A stretch of DNA of 64,000 bases from Cardiocondyla obscurior. Lineage: Eukaryota; Arthropoda; Insecta; Hymenoptera; Formicidae. Shown piece by piece: positions 1 to 12,500 of the stretch (its first letter is position 1; every line of letters begins with the position of its first letter). Position numbers and translations under genes: made by a program. The stretch is from NCBI RefSeq assembly GCF_019399895.1, contig NC_091891.1, positions 930,001 through 994,000 on the forward strand, read 5' to 3'. A model generated the notes under the pieces. The model was not told the DNA's origin. It searched no databases and saw nothing but the letters and a program-made list of their open reading frames with translations.

Positions 1-1278
1 TATGTAAATAACAAATTGTACTTTTGTTCTCTGAACGATAAAAAAAAAAAACAGCTGATTGGATAAGTTGAAAACACGATATTTAATTTTTATAAATAAC
101 GTTTGCTGTAATAAATATCGGTGGAACGGCACATCCAATATTTCTTGCAAAAAATTATATAATAAAATAATATAATTTTTTTTTTAATTGACATTATATA
201 ATATATAATTAAATAATCGTAATCATATTACGCAATATATGTTTAATTACCTAGCTATTATACTTAACTCATTTCTATCCAATCTTTTTCTCGCCCTGCG
301 TGTTCTTCCGAATTAAATGTTGATCGTTGTTCAATTTTTCAACGCAATATCCAGCATTCATCGTTATGCGTTCCTTTCGAACAATATTTAAGAAACTCCT
401 CTATGCATATTCGATGACATCGCAGGGACTACTATTTATTTTAAAAAAAAAATCACAATTTAACTAAGTACGTGTATGTTAAAAATGAAAATATTTCAAA
501 ACGTACTACCTGTATGTCGAATCATCGCTCAAGTGACGTCCTGCTATGCGAGGTGCGTCACTCTACGAGTGCGGACGGGTAGTTTAAATTTCGAAAAAGA
601 ACCTTTGAAAAGCCATTTCTCTCCTCGTTTCGCGCATGCCGTGTGAATCAACGTTCAATCAGCAACCAGCTAGGCTCGTCGCCGCGTCTGAAATTATTTT
701 CTCATTCGCCCTGCGCGAAGAAAGAAAGAAGGAGGAAGGTACTTGATTTCCATCCTTTTGTCAATGAGCAGCTTGTCCGGGAAAATTTACCGTGAAAAGC
801 CTGGATCCTCGGCCGAGTGCCCGAAGTAGTCCCGTGAAAGCGGTCCCCAGCTGGTGATTCGGCCTCGGTGGTGCAACAAGCGAGCGCAGCGCCGCGCGAT
901 GGCGCAACCAATCGTCGGGCGCGTTGCACAAACGATGGCAGCTGTGTCGCTTGCGGTGATTGGCCAGGACCTCCAGGCCGCCGGGTGCTCGAACGCGCCG
1001 CCGGCAGCCATAGTAAACGCGAACGCCGGAGCGAACGGTGCTCTTTTTACCTCCCGTTTGAACGTGCGCGGCCTGTGACAACGTCCGTTCCCGACATCGA
1101 GATCGACTTCCTCGCGCGCGGCCGACGGCGCCGACTTTCCCCGCGGACGGTGATTTTCGCTCTCTTGCCTCGGCCCCGCACGGATCGACGCCCGCGTGGA
1201 AGCGTGAATCGCCGGGCGTCACGACGCGCGTGCACGTCGCACGTGCGCGACGTGGTACGTTCCACGGCCTGCCGAAAC
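1..1278. other. Upstream and promoter region of wee1
   Basis: The first 600 bases are AT-rich with no coding signal. From about 660 the sequence becomes strongly GC- and CpG-rich, as expected for the promoter and 5' leader of the kinase gene that follows. The frame of the wee1 start codon stays open upstream to about 868 but has no ATG before 1279. I therefore treat the open stretch as GC-driven leader rather than coding sequence. Long open frames on the minus strand here are also composition artefacts. Confidence 0.5.
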
Positions 1279-3433
1279 ATGGAGGTCGCGCGGAAAGTGC
1301 ATTACGACGCCCGTAACATGCAGAACAGCGAGCTGACCTGGAGCTGCGCCGCCGGCGCGGCCGCCGGCGACGGCGCCGGCAGCCCGGAATTCTGCGGCGC
1401 CCTGGACTCCTCCGTGGAGGATTTCGACTCGCCGCCGCTGCAGCCGCGCAAACTGTTCGACGCGGCGGATTGCAACGACGACGAGCCAACGAACAACAAC
1501 AACAAGATCCAGATCTTCGTGACAGGTTAGACGCCGTTTGCTCAAGCTCGCTTTCGGATCGCCCATTTCTCTTGCGGAGCCTCATCTATTCTCTCTCTCT
1601 CTCTCTTTCTCCGTCTCTCCCTTTCTTTCTCTTTTTCTCTTCCTTCAACGTCATTACCTGTTGAACGTGTACCGTAGACCATTTTGAATAGAAAAAAAAA
1701 CTGTGTGTGTGTGTGTGTTTGCTGTATCTGAACTTCGTCTATTTTTTATCCTCTCTTTCTCTCTTCTTTCTCTTTCTTTCTGCCACAGAAAATCTACTCG
1801 TCATTTGATTTGTTTCTTATATACACTTTGTCGCGTATATATTTCATTTTATTCATTTTAAATGCAGAAACGCCTAAGGTGATGAAACTATGTAAGAATG
1901 TTAGGAAAACCATTGCCTAAAGTTCTTCGTACTTTCGTCTCTCTCTCTTTCTCTTCTCTCCAGCATCTAATTATATACCTGTTTCACATAAATGCAAGGA
2001 GCGCGACGTGGTGCAGCTATACAAAAGAAACGACCCTTTCTCTCGGTCCTGTGCATGGCGTCCCTTGCCCCCCCGGTGTGTAAGACGCACACCGAAAGTG
2101 ACCTCGTGTTTTCATTTGCGAATCGAATCTATCCGGAAACAGTCTCGCAAGAAACACTTTGCAGAAACGAGCTCGGGAACTTTATCCGTCCGTAATTAAA
2201 CGAAGAAGGAACCAATAGATTCCAAGATCGTGTTTCATACGCGTTTGAGATGACCGACAATGCAGAATGCAAAGGAGAATATTTTTGTCACAAAAAACTC
2301 CAAGCCGCATCAAATGGCTGTTTTCTCCTCTAATTTCCTTTTTATTATCTTTGTATTTCTTTCATTATATTTCTTTTTTTTATTTTTCTTTTTTCTTTTT
2401 TTTTTTGTTCTTTCTGTAAGTTTGTTATCTTCTGCCTTCTGTAGATTCTATTAATATTTCAATATTGATATTTTCCTGTGATTTTCATTGATGTTTCGAG
2501 TGTTTGCACGAAATCACGTTAACATAATGCAAAATAATTGACACAGATATATTTAGACAATTGTATTTGCATTGGGCGTAAGTATTTTTTTTTAATAAAA
2601 TTTGGATCTTGTCTAATCTGCCTCGATTTCTCTGAAGTCACAATCGTAAATTGTACAATGTTCTGATTACGATTGTTTTTAATAATTAATTGCATCAGTA
2701 ATTCTGAAGTCTGTGTACTGATGGACTGGTAATAATAAATTATATACGTTATTGCACAGTATACTTTAACCCATTGATAGAAATATACATATTTTAGTAA
2801 TAAACACGCAAGTCTGTTAAGAAATGTAATTATTTTCGTAAGCTTTCAAACCATGAGTTTAAGCTTGTCGCTTTAAAAGAAAATTATAATTTATTTTGAT
2901 TAAGCAAACTTTGATGAGAAAAATTAATTAAAGTTCGAATGGAATCTATGCATTGCAAACTTTTCATGTCAAATATTTATTTGCAGGTCCCCAGAGCAAC
3001 AAAACTTCTATCGTTCGTGAGAATGCTTTTCACAAGAGCCCGATGGGGTGTAGTCCACCTTACAAGCGCGTCAGGGCTCTACGTCTGTTTGATTCGCCTA
3101 CTACTCCAAAGACATTGATAGAGAAGAGCGTGTTACAAACTCCGATAGCGTCGAAGTGTTCTAGACTTTTTAATCTAGATAAACCTAGGCCTTCTAAAAT
3201 AAGTCCCAGTTACCAGAATAAATCGGAGAAACCCGCTGCGAATGTAAATCCATTTACACCTACCGGCATGCTAATCACAGCAAGAAAAAGAAGCAGATCC
3301 AAACGTAGTCTCAATAGTCTCAATAAGTACGTATTCAACTATGCATTTTATATTTGTATAAATTATTTATGCGATTAATTATGATGTAAGACAATAATTC
3401 ATGCTTTGAATATCGCGTTTACTATTTGCAAAA

Positions 3434-3464
<31 letters not shown>

Positions 3465-4986
3465 GTATTTTTATATCTGTCGTTTACTAAGATTAAATTT
3501 GAGATTTAATTTCTGACATTTAATATTAATAGCAGCTATAGTTACTAACATTTATTTGTTATTAATTTTTAATAATGTTCTGTCTACACTTGAGGAGAAT
3601 CACGTCACATATATTACAGATTTTTACTAGAATTATCTTCTCGTGTAGACAAGACATTAGCAAAAGAGTCACTTCAGGATTTTTAATTTCTTTTTTTTTT
3701 TGTTTTTGTTTTTTTAACAATAGCAGTAGTAGTAGTTTACCGGACATGCAAATACCAAAGTTTGACCTCGTTGACTCCGAAGATTCCGACAACGAATATG
3801 AGCACGCGACAAAACGTGTGGCACTGCAGGACTCGAATATATCTCGTTACCATAAAGAGTTCCACGAACTCGGTTTACTCGGGACCGGTGAATTCGGCTC
3901 TGTGTATAAGTGTATCAATCGGTTGGACGGATGTACATACGCCATCAAGAAGAGTATTAAACCTGTAGCGGGTAGCACCAACGAAAAGAATGCGCTGAAC
4001 GAGGTATACGCACACGCTGTGCTCGGCAAACACCAGCACGTGGTTCGTTACTACTCAGCTTGGGCGGAAGACAATCACATGATTATCCAGAACGAATACT
4101 GCAACGGTGGCAGTCTCGCGGATACGATCCTCTTAATGAAGCAGCAGAAACAGTACTTCAGTCAGGCTGAGATGCGCCAACTTCTGTTGCATGTGGCTGA
4201 AGGATTGAGGTACATACACAGCATGCAGCTCGTACACATGGACATCAAGCCTGGCAACATTTTTATTACTAAGGAAAAGAAATTACTTGCCATCAATTAT
4301 GACTCCGCCGACGACGGTTTTGACGAGGAGGAGACCGTTGACGAAGAGATTACGTACAAAATTGGCGATCTCGGCCACGTTACTTCCATCAATAATCCGC
4401 AAGTGGAAGAGGGCGATTGCAGATACCTTCCGATAGAAATTCTGCAAGAGGATTTTAACCACCTATCGAAGGCCGATATCTTTGCCTTAGGACTGACCGT
4501 TTACGAAGCAGGAGGTGGTGGACCTCTACCGAAAAACGGACCCGCTTGGCATGACATTAGACATGGAAAATTACCGGAATTGCCTCATTGCAGTCGCGAT
4601 CTGAACAATTTGTTGAAGGTAGGATTCTTGGAAATTCAACAGTTTAATAGCAAATAATCGTTTCTTTTTCTATCTATATTGTATGTTACGTATAAAAATT
4701 TTACCTGTAGCAGTTTATTTTCTCGATAGAAACCATTGACATTTTTTTAAATATTGTTCTTTTATGCCATTTGCAGCTGATGATCCATCCAAATCCGGAA
4801 ATGAGGCCATCGGCGGTATCTTTGATGCAACATCGTGTTTTATGTCCGCTTGGAAAGAAAACCAAAGCGCAACTGCGAAGGGAGTTGAACGCTGAGAAAC
4901 TCAAGAACGAGATCTTGTCCAAAAGACTTCATGATGCGGCGATGTATCTGAAGTCTATCGCACCAAACGTTATCGTCGAGAGTTAA
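1279..4986 (+). CDS. wee1: Wee1-type mitosis inhibitor protein kinase
   Basis: This is a Wee1 family kinase, which phosphorylates the inhibitory tyrosine of CDK1 and delays entry into mitosis in the nucleus. Exons are 1279-1525, 2987-3326, 3727-4618 and 4777-4986; they join in frame to give 562 residues. The N-terminal third is low complexity with the short VNPFTP motif typical of Wee1. The kinase domain starts near residue 240 with the glycine loop GTGEFGSV, the lysine motif YAIKK, and the catalytic loop VHMDIKPGN near residue 364. In place of DFG it has DLG within KIGDLGHVT near residue 409, followed by EEGDCRYLP; both are Wee1/Myt1 hallmarks. No transmembrane segment follows the kinase domain, which argues against Myt1. 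The acceptor of exon 3 is a run of alternative AG sites (see findings). A 1.46-kb first intron separates the GC-rich first exon from the rest. Confidence 0.96.
1526..2986 (+). other. Large first intron of wee1
   Basis: This intron has a GTTAGA donor and a TTGCAG acceptor. It contains pyrimidine-rich runs and simple CT, GT and T tracts, and a GC-richer patch near 2010-2200. I see no second gene or conserved element in it. Confidence 0.6.
3429..3464. repeat. A-run and TA microsatellite in wee1 intron 2
   Basis: A run of A is followed by about ten TA dinucleotides. This is simple sequence and probably length-variable. Confidence 0.8.
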
Positions 4987-6823
4987 GCATTCACATTACG
5001 CATTGGAAATTGAGAATTACAACTTAGAGATTAGAATTTATCCAGTTGGAGATGAAATGGATTGAACAACGACTACGGTGACAGAATTCTAATCGTCAGT
5101 TCGCAATTCTGATTCTTGTGGGTAATTTGATAAGAGCTTAATCTTTCAGTCGTCATTGTTTTTCGTCGACTTGTAGAGTCTTAAGAGGCTCTAATTAAAA
5201 ATTTTTTTATATTTCTTACTCAAGTATTTTTGTTTAATATTTTCTTTGTTAGATTTTCAAGTTCATGTAAAATATACGGAAAAGATTTTATTTTGGAATT
5301 GATATTTAGACCTCGCACGATGACTGGAGGGTTAATGGTCGTGCGCTCGTGCGCGGAAACGCGTAGCAAAAGTGATACGGGGTAACCAATCGGCTTTCCT
5401 CTTTTACGGACGAGTTTATCAGCTGTTACGTTACCTATTGTCGCGCAGCGAGTTTCCGCATCTCGTGTGCATGAGCCCTAACACACACATATATATATTA
5501 TATACATATCTTACGTCAGTCGTATCTACGGAAACGTTTCGTTGGTTTCATCGTTTCATCCTGCCTTGAAAATATCGTGAAAGATCGTCACATTGCTCAG
5601 TGCAGTTTTATTAACGTCCGAAAAAATAAGAACCTGACAATTAAATGAGGAATAATAATAAATCTTCGCGAACCGTGTCATCGGCTAATAGATAATCTTC
5701 AATGTCGTAAATAATACCGCATGTTATTACGTCTGCGAGAGCTACTTTCACGACCAGTTTATCAATTTTCTTTCTTTATAGATTCGCAAATTATATAGGT
5801 CGCAATATTTTTTCGTTTTTATTTTATTCAATTATAGAACGTAATGTACGATAGCAGTGTAACGATGCATGTAACGATTACTATACAATAGCTATTAAAT
5901 AAATAATTTTTATGTACGAAAGGAATTTACCTTATTCGGCTGGCACCAAACTTTGATTCCTTTTTAATACATCACGGAAAGTAGTCCTGTGCAACACATT
6001 TGTTTTTTTTTCTTTCACACTCGTTCATCGCTTCCAGATATCAGTAATCGCTTTCACACAGATTTCAACGAAATGATAGAGAACCACATAGATAAGTCAC
6101 GAAGAATGGTGCGCTTGTGCCTTTAAATTTTTTATAATTCGACACATTTTTACACTTTATATACACTAATCGATATTTTTCTCTCTTGTATAAAGTATAA
6201 GAACGTTATAAGAATCGAGGCTATTGCTCTTTAACGTAAACACTCGTTTCTTTTTATCTGCAATAACATTTTAACAAACGTATGCGAGAGTATTATAAGA
6301 ATGTACATTAGAATTATTTCTATTCTGCTTACATCCTAATTACATTTACTAGGATACACTTGGCGCAAGCTTATCTTAAAAAAAAATTTTATCTACATTT
6401 TTATGCATCTTGTTTCTAAGAACGTTACCTTTAATAATATTAATTCGAGAAAATCAATTGACTACAATTACGATATCAATTAAATTTTTCAAATTACTTG
6501 AGAACCTAACTAGCTTTACAATTAGAATATACAACTGCCAGAAATGGATTTGTTAGTGATAATGGTATTTTAAAATTGAAGAGTTAACTTGATTTCTCTT
6601 TGCTCTTTTCACTTCATTGAAAAATGGTTTTTGTAGAGCCTGAAAATTGTAGCTTTCACGCATGCCTTCTTTAGGTAAGATTATCAAGAGTGACTATTAT
6701 TTTACATATGCATTTAATTAATTTTAATATTGCAATCCTTTTTCTTACGGGCGTTACTTCTAAACGTAGACAAATGCAACGTATTTTTTTCTTTCATTTA
6801 GGTGCCTTTTGAAATCATTCAAA
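4987..6823. other. Wee1 3' end and SLC10A7 5' region
   Basis: After the wee1 stop comes AT-rich sequence that probably holds its 3' UTR. A GC-richer island at about 5310-5580 may hold the promoter and a 5' non-coding exon of the transporter gene, because a good acceptor (polypyrimidine tract then TTTAG at about 6796-6800) lies just before the SLC10A7 start. I found no coding sequence in the remaining AT-rich stretch. Confidence 0.4.
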
Positions 6824-8172
6824 ATGTGTGTAAATGTTAACATACAGCCGAGAAAGAAAGCTAATCTTTTCTACAGATATGGTTATGTACTTTTGATGCT
6901 GGCATGCATGGTACTTGCAACTATTCAACCACATATTGGCGGAACGAACGGTAAATCGATTTTTCTATTATACATTGAAAGAATTGCTGTAATATTTTAT
7001 TATATAAATTGAAATAATAATGTGCTAATGTTATATTTTTCCATTACAGGTATAATTAATGGTAATTTTATCATTAGCCATTTTGCTGTGCCTTTAATGT
7101 ATTTGGAAGCTGGATTATTATGCGAACCGAAGTCTCTTTACTCGACATTAAGGGACGGCTATCTATTGACATTCGTAATGGTTTTCGTATACATTTTGAT
7201 GCCCTTTTTAGCACGGATAGGAACATATTTATTGGCCTATGCAAAAGTTAATGTGTGGCTACTCAAAGGAATAGAGGTGAATTGGAAATTATTCTTTTGC
7301 AAATAATTAATCCTTGCTGATAAGACAGCTATATAAAATTTTTTATCATGGTACTCATACCTGCAAATAATTTTCCAGGTCCTTTATTGCATGCCACCGC
7401 CGTTCAGCACAGGACTCGCTCTGTGTCGTTTGGCACAGGCCGATTTGCCTACGAGCGTAATTATCACTTTGGTGTCGCACTTTGGAGGATTGTTCCTGTC
7501 TCCTTTTTTATTATATTTAATGGTACGAAGCTTTGCTATTCTGAAAGATTATAAAATATCTGTAATTAATTTTTTTTTATTTTTTCTTCGACAGCTAGGA
7601 ACGTCCACCCCACCGTTAGTCGGGATTAACATCAAAGAGACATTATGCAGCACACTTATTCCATTAGCAGCGGGTATTACTCTGCGAATGTTCGTACTGA
7701 AAGATAGATGCTTGAATATTAAAACGAACTTGTTCTCCCAAAGTTTACTGCTAGCGATAGCGTATCATTGGTTTTGCGACGCTGTTCTGGCAGACGCCTC
7801 GTCGCTACAAGCGGTGGATATACTGTTCTGTGTACTTATAAGTAAATTTCTAGACGGATACTTAATCTCGTGGCTCTGACGTTATTTTTTATTTCACGTG
7901 TTTAAAATTATATTTACCGTTTTCAAGCGTGCCTGGGCCAACTCCTTCTCAGCAGTTTGTGCTGGATCTTGTGTTCTCAGTGGTTGCCACGGGATGTTCT
8001 GTTAGCCGTATTATTCACCAGCACCCACAAATCCGTTAGTCTTGGTGGTTGGATCCTACGAGGGGCATATCACGGCTCAGCTCACGGACCAGCGGTAAAT
8101 TTACCATTGACGATATTACCCGTTGCACAATTGCTGTTGGGTAGCTTGTTAGCCAGCTGGCTGGCTCCATAA
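6824..8172 (+). CDS. SLC10A7: SLC10A7-like membrane transporter
   Basis: This is a member of solute carrier family 10, member 7 type (bile acid:sodium symporter fold). SLC10A7 acts in the secretory pathway and plasma membrane and is linked to calcium regulation and glycosylation; its substrate is not settled. Exons are 6824-6950, 7050-7276, 7379-7522, 7595-7841 and 7928-8172; all junctions close in frame and give 329 residues, close to the usual 340. The chain is mostly hydrophobic, with about ten membrane segments. The conserved stretch WLLKGIE, then CMPPPFSTGLAL, and the STHKS motif near the C-terminus match the human protein in order and spacing. The ATG at 6824 lies just after an acceptor, so a non-coding exon upstream is likely. 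Confidence 0.93.
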
Positions 8173-8498
8173 AAATTAAATTAAAGTGATCCGACTCAGC
8201 ACTCGCGTTTGTTTGAATGTATATATATATTTCTTTTTTGTTTTTCAAGTCTTATCATTTTTCCTAAATAATTCTTTATCGTTGTAATATATAAACTCGA
8301 TACTCACCCCCTAAAACTGTGGACAGAATGGTTTACAGGAATAATGTATCACTACTTATTCTGGATTGAAAGAATTTATGTAAATAATGTGCGAAATATT
8401 TCATATATATGTATCAATATATATGAAATATATTTATATATATATATGTATATATATATATCAATCATTGCATTTTTTTTAGCAATTTAATCCACTGA

Positions 8499-8531
<33 letters not shown>

Positions 8532-9550
8532 AATAATAGAGATGAAATACATTGTACTGTTCATTATTATAAGAACCTTTAAATAGGTACACTCACCGTC
8601 AGGAATGGCGTTCGTGATGCTGCGACGGTGGCTAGCGTACGTGATCTTGATGCGGTGTGCGTCGAATCTCACGCGAAGCACGTGCGTCGATGTTTCACGG
8701 AGCACCGTTCACAGAGGATTGAGGGAGAACGCGGCCTACTACCTACTACCCCTCCCCGCACTCGGCGGCCGAGAAAGGGGGAAGTCACGTACGCCAGCCT
8801 CCGTCGCCGCTCGTCGCGGGAAATGCCAAATCTGCCTTTCAGTGTACAATAGGTAAAAGTCAACAGCCAATCGAACGAGATGTTACGACTTACGATTGAA
8901 TTATACAATGTAGATACCTATTTATATAAATTACAAATATAGTTTCCTCATCTTCGAATGAAAAAGTTCAGAATATTCTCAAAATTACAAGCTCCTACTT
9001 ATCCTAAGTCCGTCTATCGTGTTAACGAGCCTTTTAAAACAAGAACTAGGAAAAATGTTTCTACATACAAAAGAAGAGGACTTTGTAAAACTCAGAGTAA
9101 TAGGTTTTCCTTTGTTTTTTTCTTCCCATACAAAACATAGCGATTTTATTCTACAAATAATGGGGATAAATTTTGTTTAATTATTTCCTTATTCGAAAAA
9201 TTTGCATATTGATTCATTTTCTTCCTTTTCTTTTTTTTTTCTTTTTTTTTTCTCTATTTGTGATGCGCCATTTAATATAGTACGTTGTACCATTCACTAG
9301 TGCGCACATGTATAGTATATTCAATAATATTAACAAATAGTGTAACACTCATGATAACGCTGACGAGCACGACGCAATTTGACTTTTTCGTGAAAATCAT
9401 GGCAATAGATGCATCGAACAGCGGTGCAGCTATGTAGGCGTAAGTACCAGGTCGCGTATGACGATCGGCCCGGATGGTCACGCTGTCGTTACATTTGACA
9501 CCAAGCTCCTGTCACAAACGGTGCTGACGCTGACGCTGACGCCGATGCTG
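8173..9550. other. Convergent intergenic region between SLC10A7 and RBM26
   Basis: The two flanking genes converge here. The region holds their 3' ends, a TA-rich tract at about 8401-8462, a 25-base T run near 8502-8526, a GC-rich fold-back repeat at about 8588-8852 (listed separately), and AT-rich sequence with further T runs near 9230. I see no gene. Confidence 0.5.
8588..8852. repeat. Fold-back repeat fragment, GC-rich
   Basis: This GC-rich island in AT-rich DNA begins with GTACACT and ends with AGTGTAC, so its ends are inverted. Internally, the stretch around 8605-8650 is roughly the reverse complement of 8785-8825. Much of the island (about 8590-8730) reappears in inverted orientation at about 27430-27560. 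This fits a non-autonomous hairpin-type transposable element. I find no transposase-like frame in it. Confidence 0.6.
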
Positions 9551-12500
9551 CTATCGTCGCCAACTGCGTGACTCTCCATCCTCGTCTTCTTCCTCTTCGT
9601 TCTCCTCCAAGAGTATAGCCTCCGTACCCTGAAAAGAATATTCTTTTAACTTTAGAAGAAGATATAAAAACTCTTGTAAAATATTCGTATTAATTAAATT
9701 TTTTCAAATAAATAGCATGCCGTATCAATGGTACGATTTATGCAAAATTCATACAAAAGTCTTCTCCATTAATAACACCTAAAATATTTTTTTTTTTTAA
9801 TAATTTTTATTTTATGTAATCTTAAATAATTATTCTCATTAAAATACGAGACTTATTATGTTTTACCTCTAAGTCGATATCTTCGTCTGTAGTAGCTGCA
9901 GTTTGTTCGGAACGCGATGAAAGTTGAATAGATGCGTTTGAATTAGTGCCTGCTCCTCCACGATGTAAATGATGGCCAGATACCCAAGTTATTGATAACA
10001 GTCTGTCTTGAAATGTGCGTCCTTTTACTAGGGCCACTTCAGCTTCTTTTCTCGATTTGAAATTGATAACAATCGACGGCGTAGCATCGTCAACAATTTG
10101 ATTTACTATTTCACCAAATTGCTGAAATACAATTAGTAAAATTAATCACCCACCGTATACTCATTAAAATGTTAATGATAAAATATATAATAAAAAATTA
10201 ATCACTAAAACATATGCCGACGAAAAAGTCACTTTATCGTAATATTATAAATGGATCTTACCTGAAAATGTGCTAGAACCTCCGCTTTTTCTTCAGTTTC
10301 ATAACCCGAGACTAGAAGACTTGTTGGCCGGTGATCTACCGAAACATGAGCAAAACTTCCTCTACCGCGGCCTCGGAAGGATAGGGCGTGGGTGCCACGT
10401 GCAACCCGAGTGACTTTTGCGCCTCTACCAACACCGGAATTCGTGTTCAAACCTAACGCGGCCGCCTGAGCACGAAGTTCATTTAATCTTTTCTGCAATT
10501 CACCAGCATCTTGACCCTCTTGTTGCGCGGTCATTAAATCCAGCTCGGCGTCCAGTATTTCTTTCTGCGTTTGCTCTCTAGACTTCGCTTGCGATTTGTT
10601 GCCGCTAATCTGGCCATTCGCTGCCAAATCTTTGCGTATATTGTCAACCGACTGTTGCATAGCTTTTATCGTCGGCATGATAGATTCTTTTTGTTCCGGG
10701 TTCTTTTCAGCCTTGTCAATCAAAGCGCGCAGTTCGATTAAATGCTTGTCTAATAATTCCTGTTTTCTCTTGCGTAGATCGGCAGTTATCTTTATCGCCT
10801 CTTTACGCTTCTCCTCTTGCTTCTTCTTTAGCGTTTCCTTAGCGGCTAATATTTCTTGCGTTTTTTTAATCGCAAGAACTTTGTCTTCTCGAGTAGGAAC
10901 AACGGCAGCTTTAGGTGAAGTTGGAACTAAGGTTTGTGTGACCTGTTCCTCGGTCGAACGACGCGTGGGAACGTACTCGTTATCGTCAGTTTTTGCCGGT
11001 AATGGTACCGCAGCGCCTAGCCTTTCTTTCACAGAGGGACGGCATCCTAGATAAAATAAAATTCTTTGTTAGGCATATATTTATTACGTAAATATTTATT
11101 ACGATTAACAAAAAATGAATTATCTTACCTGGTGGTACATTTTCGATGGCTCCACCAGCCGCATTATTATTGACGTTATTATGCCAAAATACTTTAATAA
11201 ATCTATTATTTAACACAGCCTCTGTGCTTCTGTAAGCAGACTTTGCTTCAGCTGGCAGTTGGAAGGTAACCAACGCTGCCTCAGGATCGCCGCCAAAATT
11301 AACTTGAATATTTACAATCTTACCAAATTTGGAAAAATGGTTATTTAATTGCGTTATATTATTTAAGCTTCGCGGAACCTTTTTCAGTTCAAGAGAGCAA
11401 TTCGCCGGGTTATGCACTGCTCTCTGTTTCGGTCCCAAACGATTAAAGTCAAACGATTGTTTACGTTTTAATGGATTGCTTTGGGAGTGGGTTATTTCCG
11501 ATGAATTTGTATGGGGAATAACTGGCACACTTATCAGCTCCCGTTGTCCCCTGCCGTAAATCCCAGGCGCAGGCTGTGGATGTCTACCCCATGGCATTCG
11601 TGGCTCCATGCTTGGTGCGTCCGGATTATATTCTGTGAAAGCATCTAACATATTTAATTTATTACATTTTATGTAATATGGAAATACCATGCTTACAACT
11701 GTAAGAGGCAATTTATAATAAGTTGCAAACGCCTTATCGAAACACATCGATGTATCACACTAACTGCCGACACGGTGTTTGCAATTTATTGCAGAGTAAC
11801 TCTAATGCTATATATAATACAATTAAAATTATTTTTGTTTTTAAATATATCAATCCAAATAAATTCAAAGTTACAATGTGTTAATAGTTTATAATTTGGC
11901 CTAATATTTTAAATAAAAAATCTAAAAATAATCAACTTTATAATTTTTACCTATACTTTTTCTTTAAGTATTATATTTACATAGTTAAATATTATATTAA
12001 TTATATGTACGACTAAAAACGTAGTTTTATAAATATTATTTTATTCTGATATAAAATTATTCAAATACATACCCATATTAGAATGATGATTCCTTAAATG
12101 AGGCGGTGGTAAATTGGTAAGAGGAAGATGTGGCGGTGGTGGTGGTGGATTACCGTTGGGACCTTGTGGTGGTTCTGGTACCGTGACTGGAACTGTTCCT
12201 GGTGCTTGAGTACCATGCGGTCCGAAACTTAAAACACGACTGAGTGTCACATCTTCTAATACAACTGGGTCCGTTCCGTGATCGTAAGGGCAGAGATCTC
12301 CCCTCATGCAGAATCCTTTTTCTACATTCAAAAAAATCGTAATATTTTAAATATAATGCAATTTAAAATATGACGATAATAGCGTAATCAGAACTGTTAA
12401 ATGAATATCAGAACAAAAAAAAATCAAGAAAAAAAAAAAGCTTTTTAAACACAATATTGTTTTTTAAATTGTTAAAATACATACCGTCAAAGTCTCTGCA

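Noticed and set aside
761..1585. A 274-codon open frame on the minus strand over the wee1 first exon
   Set aside because: It is Arg/Ser-rich, lies antisense to a GC-rich CpG island and the true first exon, and its start and composition look like a GC artefact.
1279..4986. Myt1 rather than Wee1
   Set aside because: There is no membrane segment after the kinase domain, and the N-terminus has the Wee1-type motif.
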